Source: Vespa crabro
Taxonomy: Eukaryota; Arthropoda; Insecta; Hymenoptera; Vespidae
Reading direction: 5' to 3'
NCBI RefSeq assembly: GCF_910589235.1
Contig: NC_060976.1
Location: forward strand, 4,369,253 to 4,433,252
DNA length: 64,000 nt
Shown here: in pieces, positions 26,686 to 41,816 of the stretch
Layout of the letters: every line of letters starts with the position of its first letter
Numbering within the stretch: the stretch's first letter is position 1
Notes under the pieces: generated by a model
The model's database searches: none
The model's input: only the letters and a program-made list of their open reading frames with translations
What the model was told of the DNA's origin: nothing
Program-made: the position numbers and the translations under genes

Positions 26686-29600
26686 GTCACGTCGCGGCGA
26701 GATGTAATTCTCGGAAACAATAATTAGCTATGCTTAAGAAGCGAACGAGAGCTTCAAGATATCCGAGTTTTTTTGTTCAAATGTTTAATAAAAATATTTA
26801 CTCTTTTCGCGATCGAGATCTTCATTTCAAGGATCGACGGAAACGTATCGTGGAAATCTAGTAAATGAATAATCGACGCGTAAGAATCTTTTTTCCCTCT
26901 CATTATCATTTTTTTTTCATTTCCGTTTGAAATAACGAGAATGTTAGGAAATTTACAGAAATTAAATTTGTTTTCCTTATGTAGAACCATTTAGTTGGCT
27001 CGTGAACGTTATATATTACATAATTTGTAATATTTAGTTAGCTCTTTCTATCATTATTATTAAGATTTATTGACAAATGACATTCCTCGAGTCAATCATT
27101 TTAATTATTTGATTAATCGCAAGTACGACCAAGATCTTTAGATCGAATATGTGTTTTTTTACCGACGATAAACAAGTGTTCTTCGTGTCATTTGTCACTT
27201 CACTCTTCATATCTTGTAGGATGCAATAACGCTCATGGCATTAACCTCTATCGATCTACGAGATAATCATCATCCGATGAATCATTATTCATGATATTTC
27301 TGTGCATCGCGTTGGATCAGCCGAGCATTGTCCTTCGAAAGAAGCTATGACCTATCTATCTAATTTATGAGAGATTATTATGTGCGAAACGAGAACTTTG
27401 ATTCTTTCAAAATAGCCGTGGCCTCCTTGGGTTTGAAGGTTTCCTTCTTTTTTCTTCTTTCTTTCTTTCTTTTTTTTTTTTTTATTTATGTGCGTCTCTC
27501 GCGTACTAATCGAGATGATGCCTTCGATCGTTAATGTCGTAACTTTTTTATATGTCTTTATCAAAGTTTTCTTTTTAAATCGTGATTAATATAGCGATAA
27601 GAAATAAAAAAAAGTATATTTAATTTTTTACAAAGAACAACAACAAAGAAAAACGCGCATCGAATACGCGTATGGAAAATCGAAGAGAAGGAAGATTCGA
27701 AAGGGCTTACGAGGTGGATCTCGCGTTTAGGCATATCTAGTCGACCTTGAATGCTCAACTTCTAATTTTAACCCAAACTGGATCCGGTTTTTGTCACGAT
27801 GCGTTCGGTGTCAGGGTTTGCCAGCAACCAAGCAACCGGCTTCGCCCGCTCTCGCTTATCCCTCTCTCCCTCTCTCCCTCTCCCTCTCCTTTTCTGTAAT
27901 CGATTAAATAATTAATATTCCAGGTCGTTTATGTGCGGCATAATTCTTCTTATTCTTCTTCTCCAACTCCTTCTTCATTTCTAGTTATGCTTTCACGTTT
28001 TTCATCTGATATCATTACGTGGAATTTCTTCTCTCGTACGACGAACCTCCCCTTTGGAATTTCTCCGTTTGATTTTCATTTTCGAATTTAACCAAATCAT
28101 TCTGATCGTCAAGTATCGTTATAATTTTTATGTCGAGAGACGTCAATTTCTTTCTTCTTCTTCTTCTTCTTCTTCTTCTTCTCCTTCTTCTTGTTCTAAC
28201 GACGGAAACTTTATTAACGAACGAACTCCGACGACGTGAACTTTGTTGACCCGAAACGCTGGAGCGCGAAGGAACCTACGCCGTGGTAGTAGAACATCCT
28301 AGAAAGTAACTATAATCCAAGCAATACCCCTCACCTTTTGCTTAGCTAGCTCCGTGGGTAAATATCGTAGAAGAGCGTCGGAAAATTTGATGGATTCGAC
28401 GATATCTTTCGAACGATTTCCTTCGTTCGAAGGTGTTTTTACAAATACAAGAAAAAAAAAGGAAAAAAAATTAAGAAGAATGAGAAATATTGTCCCTCCG
28501 ATTTAAACGAACGTCATTAGTTCGTTGGTACGTTGATTCTAAAAGTCTTGGATAGAGAGAAAGAAAAGATCTTTCTCGAGAGAGGGAGAGGAAGAGGGAA
28601 ATAGAGTCGTCTCTTCTTTTAGAACTGCCTTTGCAAATAGGCTCGCTACTCGTGCAATGTACATCGTGCCGTAGACATTACACGGCATTACGACGCGGAT
28701 CGTGTAACGTTATGATTATCTCGCAAGGAGCCCAAGGTCCGTCTCTGCTTCTCTCATCCTTTCCAGGCCCCGTAATTGTTCTTTCGTTTGACGCGCGTGC
28801 GCCACCACCACTTTCAGATTATTTATCTCCGAAAGAAGCGAACATTTCTTTCTTTTTCTTTTTCTATCTTCTTCTTTTATCTTCTTCCTCTCGTCGACTT
28901 ATTCTTTTCATTTCTCTTCTTCGCCATTTTACTCCGTCGAGGATGTGCACGAAACTAAATTTCACGGGTGAAACTCGAGAAAGCAGGAAATCCTGCGTTT
29001 TCGTGCGTGTCCGTTCTTTTGATTCTACATTATTTTCATACACTACGATATTATTCGCAACGAAGTCTTTGCACTTTTTTCTTTACTTATTTCCACGCAC
29101 CTTTTGTTTCGTTAGCGTTAAAATTACTAGCTTATTTCGGTAAAATATTCCTCGATTTGACGAGTACTTGGGGAAATTCCGTTATTACTGTCCTTCGTCT
29201 AATCTAACAACAAAAGTAACCTTTGATTATTTCGTTCAATATATATATATATATTGTATGTATATATATGTATATATTAAATGGTAAGAAATACTTGATA
29301 TATTAGCAAAATAATCTATCCATCTTTATCTCAAGTAACATTTGCAGTAAATTAAAAATATTTCACATCTTATCTAAACCTTTTTGTAATTACTGTCAAA
29401 GAATATTCCTCTCTACTCGGAGAGAAATAGAAAGAGAAAGCGTCGCGTGTCTCCGCTTGCCTCCTTTTATTTCATCCTGGTCGGTCCAAAAGAGAAGAAA
29501 GAAAGAAAGAAAGAAAGAAGAGAGGAATATGCATTCAATTACCATTCTAATGAGATTTCTACGAGCATAAGTAATTTTCTTACTGGTACAGAGTCGGGAA

Positions 29601-29761
29601 CCTTGAATCCGAGCCGGACGACTAGTCTTTCGAGGACGCTTAGGGCTGCCGTTCTTGGCATGGAAGCTTATAGCAACGCGATGTTGTTTCACTGTGGTAC
29701 GGAGGGAAAAGGAAAAAGAGGGTGGAAGAAAGGACGAGAAGAGGAGGAGGAGGAGGAGAAG

Positions 29762-29792
<31 letters not shown>

Positions 29793-30038
29793 GGAAGAAG
29801 AAGAAGTGGAAGAAGAAGAAATGAAAGAAGAAGAAGAAGAAGAAGAAGAAGAAGAAGGAGGAGGAGGAGGAGGTGGAGGGTTGAACAGGCGAGTCGAGCG
29901 AGTCGTGGATACGTCGTGCTGTTAAAGCTAAGTTAGGATGAGGATAGCAGCGATTATCTTAACGATCCCCTGCGGCAAAACCTGAACGGCAACCCGTTCG
30001 TACCCCCTGCTCCGCATACAATCCCCCCTCTCTTTCTC

Positions 30039-30086
<48 letters not shown>

Positions 30087-30755
30087 CTGTGCTGTGTTTA
30101 AGCTAGCGTCGCTCGGAGACTGTTGCTGAAGCAGCCGTTTCTGCTGTCGTTCCTATCGGCCGTTGTTGTTGGCCAAGCAAAAGGAAGACATCGGGTCCAT
30201 CGAGCCAACTGAAAATAGCCTACCGTAGCCTTTAAGAAGAACTTGGAACCAGAACTCCTTGCTTCTTTTTCATTATTTTTTCTTATTCTTTCCTTCTTTA
30301 TAGTTTGTACTTTCAATTTTCACAAATCAACGGTAGTTTCAAATCGTTGCTCTTCTAACTTTCTAATAATTACATTATTTTTTTTACGTTGTAGGCAATT
30401 GTACGTATAAAATGACATTTATCATCTTAATAATTAATATATTTTATGCTAATTGTTAGAAATACAAGAAAGAGCTATGTGATACGTTCGGTCGTTATGG
30501 TTATTCGGGATAGATTGATAGATAAGGAAAAATTAAGATGACCGCTTTATCGTTTGTCTCTTTTCTTCTGGCTCTTGCCTCTTTGTTCTCGGAATTGCAT
30601 TTCTATAACGTTTCAGCTTGTTTATTTGTTTCTTTGTTTATCAGATTGCTACAGGTTGCACCAACATCGGTAATAATTAGTCTTTGAACGATCAAGGAAT
30701 TTCTGGATCGATCTGTCGTTGCTGGAAAAGGAAGAAATGGTAGGAGCGCGCGCGC

Positions 30756-30808
<53 letters not shown>

Positions 30809-32457
30809 GTAGAGGGGAGTCGTGGATCATAAGGACGGGGTGGAGAACAACGGTCGTCGGCTGGCCGTACGCTGATGTTACACAGGTATTACAGGTATTA
30901 TCTGTATTACACGTATTACGAGTATTATACGGACGTACGTGACCGACCTCGAGAGAACAGGCTGGTTCTCTTGTACCGCCAATTCAACCTACTCACTCTC
31001 CCTCTCTTTCTCTTTCTCTTTCTCTTTCCCATCCCCCTCTCTTTCTCTTGCTCACCAATAGACTCTTTTCTTTTTTTCCTTTTTTGTAGTTGTCATCCTG
31101 TTTCTTCTTTTGAACTTTTATTCCATTGATTTTTCTTTTTTCACTTTTCCCTTTTATCTTATGTATTTAAACAGACGATTAATATAATAATAACGAGGAG
31201 AGATAAAGAGAATTAGCTCGATTTATCGCAATTCTCAGAACTTTATCGAAGAAAAAAGATTAAGGGATATTCTTGAGGTGCGACATAGCAAAAAGGACCC
31301 TCTGAAAGGCGTGCAAAGGCGACCTTTACGAACCGGTCCGCTGCCGAGTGCGTTTGTATGTCGAAACAGGTGCAACGAGCGTTGCACGATCGTTCTGCAT
31401 CCTGAAGCTTCCCTCACACCGATGAAATTCCTTTTAATGCCTTTCGAAAGATCGTTCGGAAAGTATCGATTTCTCGATTTTTATATCCAAGTGAATCGGT
31501 TTATGCAAAGAAAGAAATGAATAAATAAATGAAACTTGTCAAATATTATTAGATCGAATTAGAAAGAGGAAGGGGAAGAAGAACGAGAAGAAGGATGAGG
31601 GCTTTGATCGCGTATCGAGATACCCTAAGAACTCGTGTTACGTTAAGAACTCGAGCAGTACGATGTCGCATTGAGAATGATCTCGTTATGTAGTGCATGA
31701 CCTTAACGAAACCGGTTGTAGGAATCGATTTGCATGACCAACTTGTTGCACACTGCACGATGAATTACGTCGCGATCGTTTTGCTTGTCGTTGTAGTCGT
31801 TATCGTCGTCGTAGTCTTAGCTTCCTACGTCTTGATCGAGAAAGAGAAAGAGAGAGGGACGGGGAGAGAGAGAGAGAGAGAGAGGGAGGGAGGGAGGGAG
31901 GGAGAGAGAGAGAGAAAGAGAGAAAATCGTAACTCGAATTATTACGAAGACATAGGCGAAGCTTTCAAGTTTCCGCCATTTATTATCAATCGTTGATCAA
32001 TGATTAACGCGTTGTTATCGCTAGTGGCGCCCATTCACGCAAGGTCTGTATTTGCAATGCCAAACGGTTCGTAGAATACCAGTTGCCATAATCGATATGC
32101 CTCTTACTACGCAAATCCAACTCAATCCTTTCGATAGGTATGAGAGTTTATTTTTTTTACTCGAGTATATTTCATTCTATTTCGAGCGATCGATAATCGT
32201 TTGATAAATAATCGACGATTAAGCTAATCACGTGGACTTGTTTTTTTCTTTTTCCTTAAACGTTTCGATTTATAATCGAAACCAATCTGACATAAAAAAG
32301 AAAAAATAATAAATGACGTAATCACTCGAATGATTTCAATATATAGTATGTATATATAATAAGATGTATATCGTTTTAACGTTTCAAGATTTCGTAGAAT
32401 GAGATTCGTGAGGGTCGGAAATATGAAAAGAGGAAGACCGCTGGAAGAGGGGGGGGG

Positions 32458-32496
<39 letters not shown>

Positions 32497-33532
32497 AAGG
32501 GGAATCAGATCTTACGTTCATGCTACATAAGCATATTTATATGCTTGTCACGTGCGAGACAAGGTGGAACGAAGACGAGGATTGACACGATGGTGCTTCG
32601 ATATGCTCCATTCATATTTTCCCGTCACAACTGACGGCGGCGATCACTATCGCTCGATGAATCCTCGAGTGTGTCTTACCGATTGTCCTAGTCTGTCTTC
32701 CTTCTTCCTTCCGCTACGTCTATTGATTGTCCACTTTCGTTCACTTCCTTCATCTTATTTATTTTCAACTCATTGATGTCTAATCTTACGTAATTTGAAA
32801 AGGTTATGGGAGATAAAAGGATATCGTTTCTCTTGATTTTAGCTTAAAAAGAATCACGTCAAAAAGACGTTTATAACATCATCGTGATTGTCTTTGTAAT
32901 CAACCTCGTTCTCTTGTCCGATCACGAAATACGCGACGGACTCGGCCGCGAACTTGCGCATACTTGGCTTCTTTGTATTCAGGGTCATTGGCGGTGATTC
33001 GATGATGTCGTCGATGAACGATCGATTAATATATCCGGTTTTAAGTAAGTATTTATCGACGTTAGTTGTTCCATCCAATCGTACGTCATCTCTTTAAAAT
33101 CGAGCTGGCAATAAATGTGAATAAAATTGATCTTGAAATTATTCTTCGGAATTGAATAACTTGACTCTTTTTTTTTCTTTTTTTTTCCTTTTTTAATAAT
33201 GTTTAACATTTCTATAGATATTTAGTATGTAAGTACATTTATCGAGCTCTCGTTCATCATTTTTTCCTTATGCACACCAAACTTTCAACGCTTTATTACG
33301 TAAGGACGACAAAGTGTACCGCGACGACTGACTTGGTCAAATATTTAATTCTCCGTTATAAGTCTCTTGTATTATGCAAAATGACGCGATTCTCAAAAGT
33401 AAGATCTCATGTTGTCCGTCTCTGTTTTGTCAACTTACTTGTCGAGAAGACGGACGTTCGATCGAACACGTTACGACGAATTCGTACGACGCATATTGCT
33501 GCGTCAACGTTTGCCAAGGATCGTGCCAATAA

Positions 33533-33583
<51 letters not shown>

Positions 33584-34356
33584 GGGTGGGGGAGAGAAAA
33601 ATATATAGAATTCTTTTTACGTAATATTTGTATTTCTTACTCTTCAAAACTCACCAACGAAGACTGAACTCGAATGTCTAGCTCAAATAATAAAAAATCC
33701 TTTTTCTTTGCCACGTCTTGTTATCTCGAGTATATTGCGTGAGTACAATAAAAGTCATTAGAAAGCGGTTATTAGATTTTTGAGATCCGGTATTATTCCA
33801 CTTTTTGATACAATAGTTTTTTTCTCCGTGGAAAACTTTTCTCCCAGTCGTTCTCTTCGTGGGAATAAACTCTATATTCTTATTATCGTTCTAGTACTGT
33901 TCCACTGATGATACTCCAGACCCTTCGTTCACGACAAATGTAAACCTTTGATAATATCGCTTTCCCCTCCCACGCGTGTAATCATCCCTATTCGATGTTG
34001 GGAGGGTCTTCAGTGGTGTCAACAAATTAACCAATAGGGACCCATAATCTTTCAAACAACGACAAACAAGGACTACGCTACAGATTATGCAGAGTGCTAA
34101 GTTTTCTTTCTTCTATTCTTTTTTACAAATTATAAAATCATATTTTTCTATTATCTCCCTATCTATTAGCATCATTTTATTTCAGTTCACAAACAAAATT
34201 ACGAATAAGTATGATGAAATATTATTACATTTTCGTCAAACATTTTTTATGGTAATTTCATTGAGATTAATTGAAAAATTCTGTCTCATCTTTATTGCAT
34301 CTTGGTTTAATAACTTGGACAATTTATTTTTGTTAGAAATTTAAAAGAGACGCTAC

Positions 34357-34419
<63 letters not shown>

Positions 34420-36633
34420 CTAGAATCTGGTCTCTCTTCTTAAAAAGCAAGTATCATCAGGAAAATAAAACAAACTATATTAAATACTTCGAACTATCGT
34501 TCCATTATCATCATGTTTATTTTATTCTTATTTCCATCGATCGTTTTTTTTTCTTTTTATTCTGTGGCTCGATAAAACGAGTCATGAATAATCGCGAACG
34601 TTTCTCGCATATTCTCGTGAAAAAAGATTGTTCGGAAAGATTCACGTGCGTGCGTGTATAGCGCACGCACGAGATCGTTAATATTTTTAGTGTGACTCGT
34701 CGAGGAGAAGACGAAGAAGAGAGTTAGGTCATCATTGTCGTCGGGAAACGATATTCCATGCGCGATGTCCTTTAACGAAGGCCGCTTGTTACGGTCGATA
34801 AGTGGGCTTGCGATCGTGAATGGAATCGTATCGCTTCGTTTTTCAAATTTATCGGTACCGATCGACCGATTCATGGTTAAATAAATAAAAGTATATATAT
34901 ATTTTTTCTTCTCTTTTTAATCGAAAAAAAAAAAACAAAACGAAAAAAGTAATTATCGATCGAGCGAGTTTTTTTTTATTAATCTATTATATAAATAATC
35001 TCATTGAGATATCCTGTCTTCCTTCTTGCTTGTACATAGGAGCAACTCGTCGAAGGCATAGAGACGAGTCAAAGTTGTTCAACCAATGGTCAAATAATAA
35101 TTGAAAAAAGTGACGACGAAGAACTGCGAAGGTTTCGTTTTCTACCGTTCAACCTTGCGTAGTGTCAATTATGAAAAGCGTGCTAATTGCGTAACACCTG
35201 TTTCTCTAACGCCCGACTAAGGACGACGATTTACAATTAGACTTGCAAGACTTATAGAGCACTATTGTAAAGAAGAAAGGGCAAAAAAAGGAAAATGTAG
35301 AAAAAGGGATAGAGGAAAATGAAAAATAAGCCTAGCCCACGTACATATCTATGTTATATTCTATAGGTATTACGTATGTCGTAGTCGTAATAAAATCCGT
35401 TGTAAGAAAATCGAAATAAGTGCCAATGTCGGGGACGTTTTCAAAAACGCGAAAAGCAGCATTATCATGCTTGTATCATTATCGATGTATTAAGAAAATT
35501 GAAAGCGCATGTAACGCCGATCTTTCTCTTTTTATGATAATCTGTAATTATCCAAATATTTTTTTCGATCGAGAATTCCTACATAATTTAAACGTTTTTC
35601 CTTCTGATCATTTTTCCATTCTTTTTTTATTCTTAATTTGTTTTCCTTTTTTCTTATGATCATCGTAATCACGTTTAGGACTATTTTAAACAGTTCAATC
35701 ACGATGATCGTACGCTGATATAAGTATATCTACTTTACATATGTATGAATGGTACATTTTTTTATATCTTCCTCCTTTCATTCGATTAGCTCGAAATCAT
35801 CTCTTACTTTCTTTTTTATTCCTCCGTAAGCAATCCGAAAGGATCTCTCCTTCTTTCGAATTCATTTCTTTTTTTCGTAATTCATGTCGATCGATCATTA
35901 TACACGAACCGCAGTGCCCCAGGCTGTTAAAACTTAATTATCGAATGATAATCTAACCATAAGTTACATATATTTTATATCATGGTATTATAATGACCCG
36001 TACGATTACGAGTAGTTAAAAAGAAGAAGAAAGAGCCTAACGGACGAACGTTACCGACGACGTCGCGTCAATAGCGATTTTAACACTTTTGTCTTTACTT
36101 TTTCATTTATCTTTATTGAACCATCATAAAAAAGATCGGACGTACCACGTAGCTCTTCATTTTATTTCTTACAATTAGTATAAAATACATCGATCATTAA
36201 GACGAATGCATTAATATTTCGATCAGCTCACACTATGTTCTTATCTCGATTATCTGAATCAATTGTCAAGTAGATGATTGTATGGTATGACTTTTTCTCT
36301 AATCGAATTTTATAATCTCTTAATCGCATTAGAAATCTTTTCTTCCTCGTTTAAATTTTCAAGGATTGTCGTTAATGAACGACGTAGTAGGTACAGACTC
36401 GACTAGGCTTTAAGACTTTATTGGTAGTCCAAGTGCGAAGTACGAAATACAATGGACGACGTTTCCAATTCTTGACGATTCTCTTCAATGTCAGTGATCG
36501 CGCACGCTTCTGTGTTGTCGGAAAAAGGAAAAAAAAAAAAGAAAAAAAAAAAAAAAACATAAGGAAGAGAGAAACACACCGATCGACGAGGATTGCTGCA
36601 TTTTCGTCTTCGTCATCTTTGTCGTCGTCGTCG

Positions 36634-36685
<52 letters not shown>

Positions 36686-39111
36686 TTTCATCGTCCACTC
36701 TTTTATCGATAATACGTGATGAGGGTACGTCAATTCAGGGAAAAATAATGTGATGAGCCAACTAATCGTAGAAGAGAAAGAGAATATACTCTTCGTAAGC
36801 AAAACTGAGAGATAAATACAAATTAGAAAGCATATTTAATTAAAACAATAATGATTGTTCAAACGAAAAAATTGTTGTACGTTTACCATTATATCTACTA
36901 TTGTACTAACTATTATCTTGAAGTAAACGATCGTTGATCAAGTTTAATTTGTAATTAAAAAGATTCATTTGAAAGATAAAGAACATTAATATCTAATTTG
37001 CATCGATATGCAATTGCTAAAATTACTCTTATAAAGAAAGCATACTCTCAAAGTAACATTTTTCGGCTTCCTTTCATTCTCACCTTCTCTTTTCTCTTTC
37101 TCTTTCTTCGAGTTCGGCGGAAGTAGTGTCTGTCCAACGAGACGGATGCCCGAAAGAAAGTTCTCGAAGTCAATTCCGTAATGGTCCGAGGTAGCATTGA
37201 ATTCAATTGAATAATGGCCTCGACGAAGCGTGACGATGTCGGTGACGAGGAGGAGTCGTGTGATGGGACGAATGGGGGGCTCGTCGAAGGGGTTGCCGAA
37301 GGGGGAGTGGGGTCAGAGGGTTGCTCAAGCGGGCGCGAAAGGCAGCCGCGCCGATCATTATCCATCATTCGGACGATTACCGTGATATTCCCGCGGCATT
37401 CGTCTTTAACGCCGTTATTCAACGCGTCGCCCTGCGTGAAGAATCAACAGTGAAGAAGAAAAATAGAGAGAGAGGGAGAGAGAGAGAAAAAGATGTTTTG
37501 AGACGGCGAACTTGAAGAACACGACGAGGTAATGACGGGGAGATGAAACAGAAGAGTTTAAAAATTATTGGTATCTTTTTCTTTATCTCTTTTTCTCCCC
37601 TTTGGTTTTGTTTTTTTTCTTTCTTTCTTTCTTTCTTTCTTTTTTTTTTTTTTTTTTATATATATAACCATTGTAACAAGGATGTCAATACTTGTATAAA
37701 ATCCTTGGCTTTCTCGGAACTAATGGACCATTTAATAAACCATTATTTATATCTTACAATACTATACGTAATGTATAAAATTTGATTTGGTCAGATCTTA
37801 TTATATTTCTTATGCGTTGCTCTTTTTCTCTCTCTCCATCTTAATTATTCTCGTTTCTCGCGTTTTAGCGTGATTCACTTTCCTTAGAATTTGATGACTC
37901 GTCAGGAGGAAGCCAATCGTCGATTCTCAACGAGATGTACGTACGTTCTTATTATGCGCAAGATACGACGAGCTAGCTATCGGTACGTAAAACACGAGAG
38001 GACGTTCGTAAAGATGCCGGATAGAGACTCGTTACGACTAGTTTATTCCTCGTTGTTATTACGCATTTCATGGAATTTATTTTTAATAAATTTTACTTTG
38101 ATTATTGGATTCTTTTGAAGGAAAAAAGAAAAAGCCAAAAGAACTCGAAAAAGGTCGATCGATTTGTGAGGATCGAAATATTATATCGTGATACGTTATA
38201 ATCATTCGATATAATCGAATTATATTTCTTCGAGGTTTCGTTTCTTTCCTTCATTTCAATTAAACTATATCCTCGTTTAATATATTTGAATTTAAATGAA
38301 CAAGAATCGTTCTGACAAACGAACTATTCTTTTTGCAAGATACAATGATAGTCTCAAGTTGTTCATAGCTTTTGTGATAATATAAAAATAAAACAAAATC
38401 GTATAAATTTGAATGGAAGTTGACAAAGTGGGTTTTACTATTTTCCTAACGAATAGACCGTGGAATTAAAGTGGATATGCGGAACGAGCTTCCCATGTTC
38501 GTTGCTGGAATCGCGAAGAGCACAAACTGGGAGTGCCGGTGTACTTCTCTCTTTCTAGATGAAGGAGGAATAGGAAGAAAAATAAGAGGACGGCCTGCCG
38601 CGGCCGGCAGGATTAACGGGTGCTCGCACGAACGACCGAAGAACCTGGCGCCAGTCTCTAAATTAGCTGCTTCGACGTGTCTCGGGAACGTCGACGATCT
38701 TTTCTCCCTTCTCCGATTTTCATCTTTCCTTTGCTACCATCTTCTAATGCTTCGACAGCATGTCACGAGTTTTGCCTCGATAAATTCAAAGGGATTATAT
38801 CTACCATTGATTTAACGTTTTCATAAATACGCCAGTGTTTCTGATAAGAACGGTAAAGATCATTGATTCGTATGTTTTCTTTCGTTATAGATAAGCTAAT
38901 TACGACAAATATGTAAATTTTATAACAAAAAAAGAAAAAAAAGAATCCGTAAGCATTGTCCATCAAATATTTGATCGCTAATTCACGCAAAGTAACGGGA
39001 ATGGATTGGAATAAGAATTTTCCACAAAAGTAGGCTAGAGATACGTCGGACCTTTCATGGACGTTGTTCGCACGAAGTACGTACTTTCAAGGTCTGGGGC
39101 AATGATATTAA

Positions 39112-39143
<32 letters not shown>

Positions 39144-39147
39144 TTAC

Positions 39148-39188
<41 letters not shown>

Positions 39189-39230
39189 GTAATAATAATA
39201 ATAGTAATAATAATAATAGTAATAATAATA

Positions 39231-39304
<74 letters not shown>

Positions 39305-40082
39305 AAGAAGAAAAAGAAGACGAAGGAGTAGAGAAGTAGTAAGGGAAGGTAATGACAAGACTGTGGAGGATGAAGCCAGTCGAGAGAGCATTGGAAGAGA
39401 AAAAGGACCAAGGAAGAAGAAGACGAAGAAGAAGAAGAAAATAGAGGAGGAGGAGATGGAGGTTCCTCTCTCGGCCGGTGAAGCAGGTTTGGCTTTTTGC
39501 GTGGCGTTCAGCAACCGTATCGACGCGAATCCCCGTATATGGAGGTAAGCGAGCAAGAGGACGAGAGGATCAAGAAGAGGATGGGTTAAAAGCGGCCTGG
39601 TAGGGCTGGAAGGGACGAGAACGAATGAACAACGAAGACGACCAAGAGGAGGATTGTGCTCGTAGCAGCGTGTCCAGAAGCTTCGTCCTTCGAGGTTTTG
39701 CCTCTTTCGAGCCAAGTTCACCGACCTATTCCCGCTTCCCTTCGTTCCCTTCTCTCTTTATGTCCCTTTCGTGGCAACGATCGAAGACGAAGGTACTTCG
39801 AAGCAACCGGCCAGAAAAAAGGATTACTTAAGAATAGTCTCGGAGCATTTATTTATCACGTCTAATCGTATTCGAAATGATTCTTTTTTTTTCCTTTTTT
39901 GTGTTTTCTTTCGGCTTTCTTCAGTCTGCATCTTTTTTCCTCTCTCTCTCTCTCTTTTTTTTTCTTTCTTTTTGTACAAGTCTACTCTTGGTCAAGATTC
40001 TTTCTCGTTCTCTCTTTCTACGGACAGTTAACGAGTTTTCGGAGCCTTGGGGTCCAAAGGTACGATCGAAGAATAAGAAGAA

Positions 40083-40113
<31 letters not shown>

Positions 40114-40888
40114 AAGAAGAAGGTCCTAAACCAGTAATAACTTGAAAACCCTCCGATGGTCCATGATATAGTGCTCGGGACCACAGACTCGAACGTTGTT
40201 GTTGTTGTTGATGTTGTTAGATCTCTAAAAATACAACTTAGTTCGTGCAAGCCCTCCAAAAGATCTTTTCATGTAGAGAAGTCCGTCTGGTTTCTCGGTT
40301 ATTGCTAAATGGTTAGATTTCGATCTTCGATAGTGTCGATCATGTCGAATAGAGGAAGAAGAAGAGAGGGCAATCGTTCAACTTCTTGCGTATTGAGCGT
40401 ATAAATAAATTTGCATCCGATGATCGTGGAGGGAAAAGAAGTGATATCTCTCGTAATGATGTCCACGGACAAGGTGCGCCTCTTCAAGGGAAGAAACAAC
40501 GCACGTTGGACGTATGTTGAATGCACAAATCCGTGCAAACCTCGATACGTACTTAAGTTTGTTTCTATCTTAAGGTCGGAACGATCGTCTTTGTTGGAAC
40601 TATCTTGTTTCGATTTCGTTCCGATTCCGAGGATCTCTTTACGGTAATGGAAGTTCTACAAAAAAAAAGGAAGAGGAGAAGAAGGAGAAAAAAAAAGAAG
40701 AAGGAAACTTGTCTGGAGAGAAAAAATGAGAGAGGGAGAGAGATTGTTCTTGAGATTTCGAGAGTGATACGTTCGCATCTTCGGTATCGGAGGCTTAGTA
40801 GAAGAAAATAATGTTCGCAAGGCGAACCAGCTCTCTGTTTCTTTTTACGCTCGTTATGTCCATGTCTTTGTCGTGTCTCTACGTGCAC

Positions 40889-40943
<55 letters not shown>

Positions 40944-41781
40944 TAAACCCGGTTACCAAGTCCACGCATAAGCAAGGACTCAAGCCTTCTCGTAATCGAC
41001 GTTGAAACGCCATTTTGGTATCAGAATTCTTCTCCCTTAGAGATCAAAGAGAATCCTCAAGAGTTTTGTAAGATTCCTCGATGATAAACTTTTAAAAATT
41101 CTCTATAGATAACAAATAACTTAATTTAGCCGGTGCCGATCGATTTGGTTTTCCTCTTAACAGACCTTTTCTTCGATATTTTAAGATTCGATCGGATCTA
41201 GAGACCAAGAAAAGCGCAATATCCTATTATTCCTTACGCGTATCTCCTTCGACATTGCAAAAACTCGATGGCGATGCTCGTGAAGGCATCCAACTCGAAC
41301 CAGTCCATCCTCCTTTCCTTCTTTTTTCTTTTCTTTTCTATATCTCTCTCTCTCTCTCTGTCTCTCTCTCTCTCTCTCCCCTTCCCTCCCTCTTTCTATC
41401 TCTCTTCCTAACGCAGAGACGAAAGACGGCTCGCGTGCTACGAGCTTCGCGCCAGACCCCTTTGGTAATACCTTCGCCACCGCTCTTTACCACCACCTCT
41501 CCAAGCAGATCCATTTATAGATCGCGTGCATTAATCGCAACGTGCGTGCCTATGTCCATGCACCTCCTGCGTATCCGTAGGGCTACGATAGCCAATCGAG
41601 TTATTATGACATTTGTTACCTTGTTTCCTCGAGAGGAAGGAAATATCTTTGGAGACATTTACTTGATTGATATTTTTTCATATTCGTTACTCTCCTAAAT
41701 TGCAATTTTGTTTTCTTCTTTTTTCTCTTCCTGCAGCGTGAAATCAAATTGAATTTCTCGAAGACGACCATTCGATAGGGC

Positions 41782-41816
<35 letters not shown>

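Larger units (their letters stand above)
23569..30000. other. Intronic microsatellite-rich non-coding region
   Basis: T/C-rich from 23640 to 23850. It contains (TA)n at about 25155-25170, (TC)n at 25302-25329, (GT)n at 25412-25432, (CAT)n/(TTC)n at 25965-26056, (GTC)n at 26636-26685, (TTC)n at about 28150-28182 and (GAA/GAG)n at about 29737-29875. No exon with family resemblance was found on either strand. The long low-complexity frames (poly-Glu, poly-Arg, poly-Phe) are repeat translations. Confidence 0.5.
30001..39111. other. Intronic microsatellite-rich non-coding region
   Basis: It contains (TC)n at 30041-30082, (GA)n at 30758-30805, (GA)n/(GGGA)n at about 31862-31915, a G-run with (GA)n at about 32451-32491, (GA)n at 33538-33580, (TA)n at 34364-34414, (GTC)n at 36621-36685 and (TTTC)n with a T-tract at about 37618-37657. 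Hairpins occur at 34645-34671 and 35655-35712. No convincing exon. The 105-codon minus-strand frame at 34557-34874 has a real ATG but no other support. Confidence 0.5.

Noticed and set aside
29447..29936. Poly-Lys, poly-Arg and poly-Glu frames
   Set aside because: Three frames of the same purine-only repeat are all open, which is expected from the repeat itself.
31370..31387. Short palindrome GTGCAACGAGCGTTGCAC
   Set aside because: An 8-bp stem with a 2-base spacer is too short to claim a structure or site, and no context supports it.
39035..39721. 228-codon minus-strand frame and its plus-strand counterpart
   Set aside because: Mostly translation of the ACT/AAT/GAA array. The non-repeat end (about 39455-39543, followed by GGAG|GTAAGC) looks slightly exon-like, but no partner exon or family was found.
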